Counted from the first letter of the stretch, positions 1-6,947 are shown. The stretch: DNA of 8,416 nt from Candidatus Hydrogenedentota bacterium (GCA_007124105.1 SLFT01000051.1:1-8416); one strand, 5' to 3'. Numbers and translations are program-made. Notes: generated by a model not told the origin, from the sequence alone.

Positions 1-143
1 CACGTTAGTCAATAAGTGTCGCACTGAACTGAGACATGGAAGGTCACAGGGCGTTGATAACAAACGGCATGTGGCCAGACGTTATCCGAATGATGGTTTT
101 ACTGATAGCGCAAGGTTGTCTCTGATGAGGCTAATATAAATTG

Positions 144-172
144 ATGATAACACATATTGTGATAATAGTCAA
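144..172 (-). promoter_or_regulatory. Strong sigma-70-like promoter reading out of the window
   Basis: On the minus strand, TTGACT (167-172) and TATCAT (144-149) are separated by exactly 17 bp. Each hexamer matches the consensus at five of six positions. A TG one base before the -10 gives an extended -10 element. Transcription would start near 137 and run left out of the window. No start codon with a lasting open frame follows within the 130 or so bases available. The spacer and -10 are overlapped by an imperfect dyad at 148-164, a plausible repressor site. The motif match is read directly; activity is inferred. Confidence 0.6.
148..164. promoter_or_regulatory. Dyad (candidate operator) over the left-end promoter
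   Basis: The plus strand reads TAACACATATTGTGATA, a 17-bp dyad with CACA/TGTG half-sites around a TAT centre. Six of its seven arm positions pair. It covers the spacer and the upstream edge of the -10 of the minus-strand promoter at 144-172, where a bound repressor would block RNA polymerase. I do not recognise the motif as a named regulator's site. A dyad this short in AT-rich DNA could arise by chance. Confidence 0.3.
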
Positions 173-350
173 GTCAGTGAATAATACAAGGTAATCTATT
201 GTTATATTCTGTAAGAGACTAGCGTTAACTGTTGCGCACATGGCTGGGAGTTGGGGGGTGTTGGCCTGCTTATAGTGTGCCTTTAAGCTGTGAAGCCGTT
301 TGTTTGAGCTTGCAGACTGCATACAAAACAAGTAAGTCCAGCCGATTGTG

Positions 351-3300
351 CTACTCGTGTTTTGTAAGGGTGATTACGTCCTCTGAAATCATATACATGG
401 CAGGTACAATGAGAAGAATAATGAATGTGGCGAACAGGATGCCATAGCCCAGGGACAGCGCCATGGGAATGAGGAATCGCGCCTGTCGCGATGTTTCGAA
501 AATCATGGGCGCCAGTCCGCCAAAGGTAGTCAAGGTAGTCAGTAATATGGGACGAAATCGCTGTGTTGCAGCGGAATGGATAGATGCCAGAGGCGTCATA
601 CCTTCCTCACGCTGGCGATAATTGGCAAAGCTGATCATGACCAGCGCGTCATTGACAACGACGCCGGAGAGCGCGACAATGCCGAACATGCTCGGGATGC
701 ACAAGTCGTAGCCCATAATGAGATGGCCGATAACAGCGCCCACCACGCCGTAGGGGATGCTCAACATCACAATAAAGGGTTGAATATAACTGTGGAAGGG
801 GATTGCAAGCATGGCATAAATCGCGAGCAACGCCAGCAGGAAGCTGAGTTGCAGACTTCCCATGCTTTCCCGGATATCGGCCTGATGCCCTTCGAAGGAA
901 TAGGTCAATCCCGGGTAGTTGTGGAGCAGCTGGGGCAACACATTTTCACGAAGGTCCCCAAGCACTTCTCCGGCGCGACTTCTTGGTGTAATATCGGAGG
1001 ATACCTGCACCACCCGGCGTCCGTTTCGGCGGTCGATGGTTGTATAGGCGCGGCCCCGTTCGAAGGCGGCTACTTCACGTAATGGGACATAAGCGCCGGC
1101 GGGTGTACGCACCATCAACGCAGCGATCATTTGTTCCGAGTTGCGCTCTTGCCTGGGCAGGCGGACCATGACCTTCATTTCATTACGCCCTCGTTGTTGC
1201 CGCAATACCTCGGCGCCGTAAAAGGCATGACGTACCTGGCGGGCCACGTCGCGGGCGGTCAGTCCCAGGCTTTTGCCTTCGGGGAGCAGCGTAAAATCGA
1301 GTTGTTGCTTACCCGGGCGAAATCCGTCATCCACATCCTCAACACCTGTGTAGTCGCTGAGTTCCTGCGCCAGGTCCCTGCTGGCCTGTTCAAGGGTTTC
1401 CATGCTCCGGTGGCTGAGTTCGACAGTAATGGGCCGCCCGCGTCCCCCTGGGCCGCCTACGTCAGCGGCGAACCGCATAAACTCGATTCCGGCAACCTCG
1501 CCGACTGCTTCGCGCCAGCGACGCGTGAATTCCTCCGTGCCCATGATGTGCCGGCGTATGGAAGCATCGGCAAGACGCGCGCGTACTCGCCCTACATGGC
1601 CGCCGCCCTGCCCGATGTCCGTTGTAATGCCGGTAACCAGTTCGGGGCGTCCTGCGTCCTTGACAACCTGCTGTGCGCCCGCTTCCAGCAACGCTACGAC
1701 CGCCTCGGTGCGCGCGACAGGCGCGCCATAAGGCAGCACCACGCGCGCTTCTGAAAAGTCAGATTCGATAACGGGAAACAGCTGAAAGCCCATGCGTCCG
1801 CTCAACGCGTAGGCGATGGTGATCGTCAACATCCCAAGGGCAATGAGGATCGTGAGATAGCGGTGGCGCAGTGATATGGAGAGGAACGCGCCATAGCGGT
1901 GATGTACCCACCAGGTAAACCAGGCGCTGAATCCCTGTTGTCGGTCATGAAGCCATTTGCTCACGCCACTCCGTTTTGTTTCTCGTTGATGGCCCAGGTG
2001 CGCCGGCAGCACAAACAGACACTCGACCAATGAGATCAGGAATACAACGGAAACGACAATAGGGATCATGCGGAAAATATTGCCGGTGACGCCGGGGATA
2101 AAATAGATGGGCATGAACGCCGCGATATTGGTGAGGATACTGAAGGTAACGGGGGTAGCGACATCGCGTACGCCGCGGATAGCCGCTTCCAGTGGGGCAA
2201 GTCCTTTCTGTCGGTAAAAATAGATGTTTTCACCCACTACAATTGCGTCGTCCACAACTATTCCCAACGAAATAATATAGGCGAACAGAGACATCATATT
2301 TACGGTAACTCCCACGAAGGGGAGAAACAAGAAAGAGCCCATAAAGGAGATGGGGATTCCCAACATCACCCAAAAAGCGAGCCGCGCTTCGAGGAACAGT
2401 CCCAGAAGCAGCAGCACAAGCACGAGGCCAATAGCGCCGTTTTTCAGCAACAGTTGCACCCGTTGGCGATACACGTCGGAACGGTCTCTGTCAATGTCCA
2501 CTTCGATGCCCGGCGGGAGCATGGGGGCGAACTCCTCGAGTTGTTCACGCACGGCGTCGGCTACCTGGATAGGCGTTTCGCGTCCCACGCGATATACGTC
2601 AAGCATGACGGCCCGTTGCCCATTGAAGCGCGCGTACAGGTCGGTATCGGCGAAACTGTCGTCAATGTGCGCAATATCGCGCAGCAACACTTGGCTGCCG
2701 TTTTCCGTTGTGATTACCGGCAGTTCCGCGAACTGGCGCCCATATTCGCGGCGTTCCGTGAGACGCACCAGCAGCTCTCCGCCATCGGTTTTCAGGCCGC
2801 CGGCGGGCAAGTCCATGGCCGACGCGGCCAGACGCGCGGCGATATCGCCCATGGTGAGGCCGTAGCGGCGGAGTTGGTCCTGGGAGGGTTCAATACTGAT
2901 TTCAAGGGGCGGCATGCCGCTGAGGTCCACCTGCGTGATATCGGGCGACTGAAGCAGGAAGTCGCGCAGCGATTCGCCCGTTCGGTGCAATGAAGTATCG
3001 GGCGCGTCACCGTACAGCACCACGGTCAATACATCACGGCGAAACTGGTTAATGCGCACCTGAGGTTCTTCCGCGTCTTCTGGAAAGGTGATGATGCGGT
3101 TCACTTCGCTTTTTATTTCCTGGGCCAGGCGAAACACATTTGCGCCGCTCAGCAGCTCGACCGTTACACTACCCGCCCCTTCTCGCGCTACAGAAGTAAT
3201 TTCATAGACCCCCTCGAGGTTGCGCACCGCCTCTTCAATGGCCAGTAGAATGCCGTCTTCCACCTCCTCGGGGCTTGCTCCCGGATAAGCCACTGATACC

Positions 3301-3467
3301 GATACCATATCCAGGGCAACATCCGGAAAGACCTCTTGTTTCATATTGCGCAACGCGATAAAACCGCCGACCAGGCACACCAGCATGATCAGGTTTGCCG
3401 CAACGCCGTGACCGGCCATCCAGGCGAGGGGCCCGCGTTCTTCCTGACTATTTGTCGGTGCGCTCAT
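351..3467 (-). CDS. RND efflux transporter permease subunit (AcrB/HAE1-like)
   Basis: This is the 1038-residue inner-membrane pump of a tripartite efflux system. It uses the proton gradient to push substrates from the periplasm or inner leaflet into the adaptor and outer-membrane channel. The length is that of a full AcrB-type permease. TM1 lies at about 22-40, followed by the porter region with YPGASPEEVE (61-70). TM2-TM6 span about 343-488, TM7 is at about 538-556 and TM8-TM12 at about 872-1024. The TM4 proton-relay pair is present as VVDDAIVVGEN (404-414; D406, D407), matching AcrB D407/D408. In TM10, GVVVNDALVM has Asn939 where AcrB has Lys940; the conserved RPI arginine of TM11 is present at about 972. 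The second porter half contains a Gly-rich loop (671-677). The start is ATG with AGGGGAG six bases upstream, and it overlaps the adaptor stop as ATGA. The substrate is unknown. Confidence 0.95.
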   Translation of the reverse strand: MSAPTNSQEERGPLAWMAGHGVAANLIMLVCLVGGFIALRNMKQEVFPDVALDMVSVSVAYPGASPEEVEDGILLAIEEAVRNLEGVYEITSVAREGAGSVTVELLSGANVFRLAQEIKSEVNRIITFPEDAEEPQVRINQFRRDVLTVVLYGDAPDTSLHRTGESLRDFLLQSPDITQVDLSGMPPLEISIEPSQDQLRRYGLTMGDIAARLAASAMDLPAGGLKTDGGELLVRLTERREYGRQFAELPVITTENGSQVLLRDIAHIDDSFADTDLYARFNGQRAVMLDVYRVGRETPIQVADAVREQLEEFAPMLPPGIEVDIDRDRSDVYRQRVQLLLKNGAIGLVLVLLLLGLFLEARLAFWVMLGIPISFMGSFLFLPFVGVTVNMMSLFAYIISLGIVVDDAIVVGENIYFYRQKGLAPLEAAIRGVRDVATPVTFSILTNIAAFMPIYFIPGVTGNIFRMIPIVVSVVFLISLVECLFVLPAHLGHQRETKRSGVSKWLHDRQQGFSAWFTWWVHHRYGAFLSISLRHRYLTILIALGMLTITIAYALSGRMGFQLFPVIESDFSEARVVLPYGAPVARTEAVVALLEAGAQQVVKDAGRPELVTGITTDIGQGGGHVGRVRARLADASIRRHIMGTEEFTRRWREAVGEVAGIEFMRFAADVGGPGGRGRPITVELSHRSMETLEQASRDLAQELSDYTGVEDVDDGFRPGKQQLDFTLLPEGKSLGLTARDVARQVRHAFYGAEVLRQQRGRNEMKVMVRLPRQERNSEQMIAALMVRTPAGAYVPLREVAAFERGRAYTTIDRRNGRRVVQVSSDITPRSRAGEVLGDLRENVLPQLLHNYPGLTYSFEGHQADIRESMGSLQLSFLLALLAIYAMLAIPFHSYIQPFIVMLSIPYGVVGAVIGHLIMGYDLCIPSMFGIVALSGVVVNDALVMISFANYRQREEGMTPLASIHSAATQRFRPILLTTLTTFGGLAPMIFETSRQARFLIPMALSLGYGILFATFIILLIVPAMYMISEDVITLTKHE

Positions 3468-4759
3468 TGACCGCTCCCCTGGCGGGCGGAACCACCGCCT
3501 TGACCGCCGCCGCCCGAGCCGCGCGTTTCCTGTTGCATGTCCGCTGTACGCAATGGCATGGCCGGAACGGGCGCGGCCAGATTGCTTGTGACCATCTGTT
3601 CACCGTCGTTTAACCCGGATGACACATAAACCACATCGCTGGTCCCCCATACAATATCCACGTTGCGGATATCAAGAGTATTGTCCGGAAGCATTATCCA
3701 CACATGTTTGTCCTCATGGAAGGCTGTCCGGGGCACTTCGACAACATTGTCAACGTCGTCCCCTTCAATGGCCACGCGGACAAAAGAATCCAGCAACAGC
3801 GGCGGGACATCCGCATCCGAAAAGTTCAATGGTTGCTCAACAGCAACAAGAATACGCGCCATGCGGCCCCGGGGCTCGAGGTCCGGCAACAGTTTAATGA
3901 CGCGTCCGGTACGGTAGACGCCGGCGCCCCAGGCCGTACTGTGGTATATGCGGGCGGGACTGCCTTCCTTCTGCGTTTCGTCAGGCAATGTAATCCACTG
4001 CAATTCATCTACGGGAACGGACGTTTCAACCCAGAATTCGTCGGAACCTACCAGCGTGGCAAGGGGCGTACCCGGCGACACATAGGAGCCCAGATCAACG
4101 TTCCGTGTAAGCACAAAGGCATTGAAAGGCGCTTTTATGGTAGTGCGTTCCAGGTCGAGTTGCGCTTTTTCGAGTGTTGCCCGTGTTATTTCCACCGCCG
4201 CCTCCCTGGCCGCCAACTGTGGTTTGCGCAGGAGGAGTTCGATATCGGTATTCGGGAGCACGTCCTGTAACAGCGTGTATTCATGGTGGGCCACGGACTG
4301 CTGTCCCATTTCCAGGCGCACATCAGACTCCGCGCGGGTAAGGTTCCCCTCTTGTTGCCATACTGCCAGTTCGTAGTCTTTCGGGTCTATCTGAACCAGT
4401 TTCCGACCTGCTTCGACGCGTCCTCCCGGTAAGAAATCCGGGTCTATTTCAATAATCTGACCACTTACACGCGCGGCAAGCTGCATGTGTGTTGCCGGCG
4501 TAACCGTGCCCATGGCGCGCACTTCAATCTGGAGCGTTTGTTTTGTGACGGGCGTTGTTTCAACCAGAACGGCTTCAGGGCCGCGTGGGCGTCGCTCCGT
4601 GATGGGTGGAGTGAGCATCCAGTAATAGGAGATGGCTACGCTTGCGCCTATTACGATAAGGGCGATGCACAGCCGAAAGAGGCGGCTCAGCCATCGCCAC
4701 GCAACAGGCCGTTGTTTGCGTTCATCTGCGTGTGTAGTATCTTGCCGGGGCGTATCCAT
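3464..4759 (-). CDS. Efflux RND transporter periplasmic adaptor subunit (membrane fusion protein)
   Basis: This 431-residue adaptor links the RND permease to the outer-membrane channel. A charged cytoplasmic N-terminus (1-26) is followed by one membrane anchor at about 27-47. No lipobox is seen, so it is held by an uncleaved helix rather than as a lipoprotein. The first lipoyl half is at about 96-128 (RVSGQIIEIDP ... GGRVEAGRKLVQIDPKDYE), then a helical hairpin at about 130-204. The second lipoyl half is at about 205-238 (TTIKAPFNAFV ... GSYVSPGTPLATLVG), a beta-barrel begins at about 243 (WVETSVPVDEL) and a membrane-proximal domain runs from about 336 to 400. The tail after about 412 is Gly/Ser/Gln-rich and probably disordered. 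The ATG lies 6 bp after the channel gene's stop, and its GGAGG site is inside that gene's last codons. Its stop overlaps the permease start, implying coupled expression. Confidence 0.93.
   Translation of the reverse strand: MDTPRQDTTHADERKQRPVAWRWLSRLFRLCIALIVIGASVAISYYWMLTPPITERRPRGPEAVLVETTPVTKQTLQIEVRAMGTVTPATHMQLAARVSGQIIEIDPDFLPGGRVEAGRKLVQIDPKDYELAVWQQEGNLTRAESDVRLEMGQQSVAHHEYTLLQDVLPNTDIELLLRKPQLAAREAAVEITRATLEKAQLDLERTTIKAPFNAFVLTRNVDLGSYVSPGTPLATLVGSDEFWVETSVPVDELQWITLPDETQKEGSPARIYHSTAWGAGVYRTGRVIKLLPDLEPRGRMARILVAVEQPLNFSDADVPPLLLDSFVRVAIEGDDVDNVVEVPRTAFHEDKHVWIMLPDNTLDIRNVDIVWGTSDVVYVSSGLNDGEQMVTSNLAAPVPAMPLRTADMQQETRGSGGGGQGGGSARQGSGQ
3474..3480 (-). promoter_or_regulatory. Ribosome binding site of the RND permease
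   Basis: AGGGGAG sits six bases before the ATG at 3465-3467, inside the last codons of the adaptor gene. It supports that start and suggests translational coupling through the ATGA stop/start overlap. Confidence 0.75.
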
Positions 4760-4765
4760 GCTGTA

Positions 4766-6373
4766 TTAATCCTCCGGGTAGGGCGGTTCTTCTTCCATCC
4801 AGCCGCCGCCAAGAGCGACGTATAGCTGGATGCGACGTTCAAGGCTGGCATATTCGGCCTGCAACAATCGGCGTTCAGTTGCCTGTAGCTGTGTTAATGC
4901 CGTCAGGACGGGCAGGTAATCAATCACGCCGTTCATGTAACGTTGCCGCGCCTGTTCATAAGTAGCCTGCGCGGTGTCGCGTTCCGTCTCGAGTTTCCCA
5001 ACGTATTCACGTTGCTTGGATTCGCGCATCATGGCGCTTTCCACTTCCTTGACGCTTTCGAGCACTTTCAAACGGTAAGCTGCAAGGCGCTCGTCAACAA
5101 CAGCCCGTGTCCGATCCACTTCGGCCTTGCGACGTCCCGCGTCGAATACCGGCCCGGTAACGCCGCCGGCAAGCGTTGCCATCCAGTTGTCGAAAAGCAG
5201 TCCCCATTCTTCTGCGCCGTAGCTGGCGGAGGCGGTCAGCCGCAACGACGGCAAACGATCGGCGCGGGCCGCGCTCACGCGCCAGTCCGCTGCCTCAAGT
5301 TGCAGTCCGGCGGCGCGGATATCGGGCCGCCGCGCGAGCAGGTCGGCGGGTACGCCCGGCTCAGGTAGCGGGCCGGGATCGGGCAGTTTGTTTGCCGAAA
5401 TCTCAATGTCATCGCGGGGGGGGCGGCCCAGCAACACCGCCAGTTCATGATGCGCCCCTTCCAGCGCCTCTTCCAGGGCGGGGACAAGGGATTCAGTTTG
5501 TGTAATTATCTGGCGCTGTTGGTACACATCAAGGGCTGTGGCCAGACCATTCTGGAACCGTAGCGTGATTAATTCAAGAGACTGTTTGTTCAGTGCGAGC
5601 TGTTCGCGCACCAGTTCCAATTCCTGGCGCCGGGCGGCGATGGTCAGCCATTGACGCGCCACCATGCCGGTCAAACTGAGTCTGGCTGCGTACATATCCT
5701 CACGGGTTGCCTCCAGATCAAGGAGCGTCGCCTGGCGACGCGCATGTACCCTGCCCCACAAATCCACTTCATAACGGCTTGCAAGCCCGAATCTATAGGA
5801 ACGGGAAACCGTTGTTATGCGGGATTCAGGAGCGTCTGCAAGCAAAGTCTGCGCCGCCTGTAAACTGGATTGGGCGGCGCGTGTGCTGCCGCCTGTTGTC
5901 GTGGCGTCGCCGGACACGCCGCTCAACAATGTGTTTAACGCGCCCAACTGCTGGGTTGCCGTATCCAGCGTGGCGCCACTGGTGTCTCGCGTGGTTCGTC
6001 GGCGCGTGGCGGATATATCGCCCGTGACATCCAGTTCAGGCCAGAGCTCGGCGTCTGCCTGACGCGCCAGCGCCTCGGCTTGTGTCAGGCGCGCGGCAAT
6101 CTGGTGTAATGACAAATTGTCGTCAAGAGCGCGCTCAATCAACGCGTCCAGGTCAGGCGACTGAAAAGCCGTCCACCAGCGGTCGGGCGTGGGCGCCGCA
6201 TTATCGTACAGCGTAAACGACGCCGGCGCGTTGGCATCCGCTTCCGTACGGGGCGACGGCGCAAATCGTGCGCACGAAAAACAGACAAGCAGACACGCAG
6301 CCAGCGGCACACGCGCGTCACACGCCCGATACAAATAATGGCGCAGAAAAATTATATATCGTATACAGGACAA
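4766..6373 (-). CDS. Efflux outer-membrane factor, NodT/OprM-type lipoprotein channel
   Basis: This is the TolC-like outer-membrane duct of the efflux complex. The repeat architecture is clear: WWTAFQSPDLDALIERAL (66-83), a first coiled region at about 84-113, YEVDLWGRV (201-209), long helices at about 210-315 ending in LLGRPP, then VPADLLARRPDIRAAG (341-356), a second beta part at about 373-412 and closing helices at about 415-520. The N-terminus resembles a lipoprotein signal: a hydrophobic stretch LAACLLVCFSC with candidate lipidation at Cys34 (CARFAPSP resembles the family's C-x-x-G-P start) or Cys27 (LAAC). The start is uncertain. The frame has no ATG, the given start is TTG, and another TTG at codon 14 (6334) would leave a neater 20-residue signal peptide; neither has a good Shine-Dalgarno. 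Residues about 124-190 form a Thr/Ser/Ala/Gln-rich insertion, which helps explain the 535-residue length. The C-terminus is acidic. Confidence 0.92.
   Translation of the reverse strand: MSCIRYIIFLRHYLYRACDARVPLAACLLVCFSCARFAPSPRTEADANAPASFTLYDNAAPTPDRWWTAFQSPDLDALIERALDDNLSLHQIAARLTQAEALARQADAELWPELDVTGDISATRRRTTRDTSGATLDTATQQLGALNTLLSGVSGDATTTGGSTRAAQSSLQAAQTLLADAPESRITTVSRSYRFGLASRYEVDLWGRVHARRQATLLDLEATREDMYAARLSLTGMVARQWLTIAARRQELELVREQLALNKQSLELITLRFQNGLATALDVYQQRQIITQTESLVPALEEALEGAHHELAVLLGRPPRDDIEISANKLPDPGPLPEPGVPADLLARRPDIRAAGLQLEAADWRVSAARADRLPSLRLTASASYGAEEWGLLFDNWMATLAGGVTGPVFDAGRRKAEVDRTRAVVDERLAAYRLKVLESVKEVESAMMRESKQREYVGKLETERDTAQATYEQARQRYMNGVIDYLPVLTALTQLQATERRLLQAEYASLERRIQLYVALGGGWMEEEPPYPED
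4771..4775 (-). promoter_or_regulatory. Ribosome binding site of the adaptor gene
   Basis: GGAGG lies 11 bases before the ATG at 4757-4759. It falls within the last Pro-Glu-Asp codons of the outer-membrane factor, so the adaptor is probably translated as ribosomes finish the upstream gene. Confidence 0.65.
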
Positions 6374-6469
6374 AATAAGGAAGTAGCCACCAAGTTTTGA
6401 AAGTAATGGGAAAAAAATAGCTGTTAGTATCTTGTCAGTTGTCTTCGGTCATCAACACAAAGAAGTTAT

Positions 6470-6548
6470 GTATGTTGTTCACGCTTTAGCGTGCTAACTT
6501 ATTCGAGCGCTTGGTGTTGCTTCGTACGCTAAAACGTGAACACCATAC
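6470..6548. repeat. Long imperfect inverted repeat, REP/BIME-like, in the efflux leader
   Basis: Two 25-nt arms (6470-6494 and 6524-6548) match each other as reverse complements at 22 of 25 positions and flank a 29-nt loop. The left arm contains its own palindrome, CACGCTTTAGCGTG; the right arm keeps a decayed version. Two facing copies of a short palindromic unit are the layout of bacterial interspersed mosaic elements made from REP sequences, which are mobilised in trans by REP-associated (Y1) transposases. No transposase is present here. If the promoter at 6611-6639 is used, the element is transcribed as a large stem-loop in the 5' leader of the efflux operon. No T-run follows on either strand, so it is not a classic terminator. 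The symmetry is seen directly; the family assignment is inferred. Confidence 0.7.
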
Positions 6549-6601
6549 ACGGTAAACATTTTTCTGGGTTGCGGCCCGTGCCCACGTTAAATAGATACAG
6601 G

Positions 6602-6619
6602 CTGTAGGTAATTATACAG
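6602..6619. promoter_or_regulatory. Dyad (candidate operator) over the efflux promoter -10
   Basis: CTGTA (6602-6606) and TACAG (6615-6619) form a perfect 5-bp dyad around an 8-bp centre. A further TACAG copy directly beside it at 6596-6600 makes TACAG-G-CTGTA. The sites cover the -10 (6611-6616) and the expected start point of the minus-strand promoter, the usual place for a repressor of an efflux operon. The half-sites resemble those of LexA, but the spacing is two bases longer than the enterobacterial CTGT-N8-ACAG box, so I do not call it LexA. Confidence 0.4.
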
Positions 6620-6639
6620 AACGCCTATGATGGTAGCAA
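6611..6639 (-). promoter_or_regulatory. Sigma-70-like promoter of the efflux operon
   Basis: On the minus strand, TTGCTA (6634-6639) and a perfect TATAAT (6611-6616) are separated by exactly 17 bp. The start would fall near 6604, giving a leader of about 230 nt before the annotated start of the outer-membrane factor. The leader includes the long inverted repeat at 6470-6548. It is the best promoter match in the gap and points toward the efflux genes. Confidence 0.6.
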
Positions 6640-6828
6640 TACCTGTGCCAAGGGAATTAATCCTTCAGACTGTCAGGCGCGTTTGCGCGGCTGTTGAGCT
6701 TATGGCGGGCGCAAAATTGCAGGCAACGACGCTGTATTAAGACGCAACAACAGAAACATTGGTTTACATAAGGGCAGCAAGTTCTCTGAAAAAAAATCGC
6801 GAACTTCAAAATAGTCAAGACAACAGGC

Positions 6829-6874
6829 GCGCGATGTCGCGCAATTCAGGTGTCAAGTGCGCAATTGTTGCGCA
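6829..6874. repeat. Pair of short perfect hairpins downstream of plsC
   Basis: GCGCGA-TG-TCGCGC (6829-6842) and TGCGCAA-TTG-TTGCGCA (6858-6874) are two perfect palindromes 15 bp apart. With the terminator-like hairpin at 6901-6913 they form a GCGC-rich cluster in the plsC 3' region. They lack clear T-runs on the minus strand. They may protect the 3' end of the transcript or be remnants of REP-like elements; no function is shown. Confidence 0.45.
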
Positions 6875-6894
6875 GCATACCAGTCCGCATGAGC

Positions 6895-6913
6895 AAAAGA
6901 GCGCTGTGAGCGC
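6895..6913 (-). terminator. Weak rho-independent terminator after plsC
   Basis: On the minus strand, GCGCT-CAC-AGCGC is followed directly by TCTTTT, about 35 bases after the plsC stop. The stem has only 5 bp and the T-run is short and interrupted, so termination may be partial. The position, between plsC and the separate efflux promoter, supports the call. Confidence 0.4.
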
Positions 6914-6947
6914 GGGCTACGCGCCGCCGCATTCGGAGAAAAAGTCG

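Larger units (their letters stand above)
1..350. other. Non-coding stretch downstream of the efflux operon
   Basis: No open frame here has family motifs or a ribosome binding site. A 66-codon minus-strand frame at 131-331 runs straight through the strong promoter at 144-172 and looks like chance. The DNA between 130 and 230 is AT-rich. I looked for a rho-independent terminator after the RND permease stop at 351 and saw no convincing GC stem followed by a T-run, so the efflux transcript may end by another mechanism or run on. The only strong signal is the minus-strand promoter with its overlapping dyad. Between it and the left edge the minus strand has only very short frames (8 and 10 codons from ATG), so the gene it serves must start further left, or the product is an RNA. 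Confidence 0.6.
6374..6947. other. Regulatory gap between plsC and the efflux operon
   Basis: No credible gene lies in this roughly 575-bp gap; a plus-strand frame at 6759-6962 lacks motifs and a ribosome site. Reading on the minus strand it holds, in order: a weak terminator-like hairpin after plsC (6895-6913); two more GCGC-type hairpins (6858-6874 and 6829-6842); a hairpin on either strand at 6674-6693 (CAG..CTG and CGCG..CGCG pairs around a TTTG loop, with one G-G mismatch); a strong promoter with a dyad (6602-6639); and a 79-bp imperfect inverted repeat (6470-6548). AT-rich DNA leads into the outer-membrane factor. A second TATAAT lies at 6351-6356, just inside the annotated coding start, but I found no good -35 for it. 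Confidence 0.6.

Noticed and set aside
131..331. A 66-codon minus-strand frame ending in a hydrophobic stretch
   Set aside because: It has no ribosome site and its 3' half contains the strong promoter and dyad; the hydrophobic end reflects AT-rich DNA.
576..1754. Long plus-strand open frames (576-1082, 1131-1754)
   Set aside because: They lie antisense inside the RND permease, whose motifs run unbroken through the region; their translations show no family pattern.
2350..2993. Plus-strand frames of 171 and 179 codons
   Set aside because: They are antisense shadows of the permease porter region and overlap each other in different frames.
3704..4270. A 188-codon plus-strand frame
   Set aside because: It lies opposite the adaptor gene, which has intact lipoyl and barrel motifs; no ribosome site or recognisable domain.
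6351..6356. A perfect TATAAT as the main efflux promoter
   Set aside because: No acceptable -35 lies 16-18 bp upstream (CTTATT at best), and it falls inside the annotated coding start; the promoter at 6611-6639 is far better.
6540..6603. A 21-codon leader peptide in the efflux 5' leader
   Set aside because: An ATG on the minus strand opens a short frame running into the inverted repeat, but it has no ribosome site and no run of regulatory codons.
6602..6619. LexA (SOS) box over the efflux promoter
   Set aside because: The half-sites CTGTA/TACAG look similar, but CTGT and ACAG are 10 bases apart instead of the enterobacterial 8, so a canonical box is not supported.
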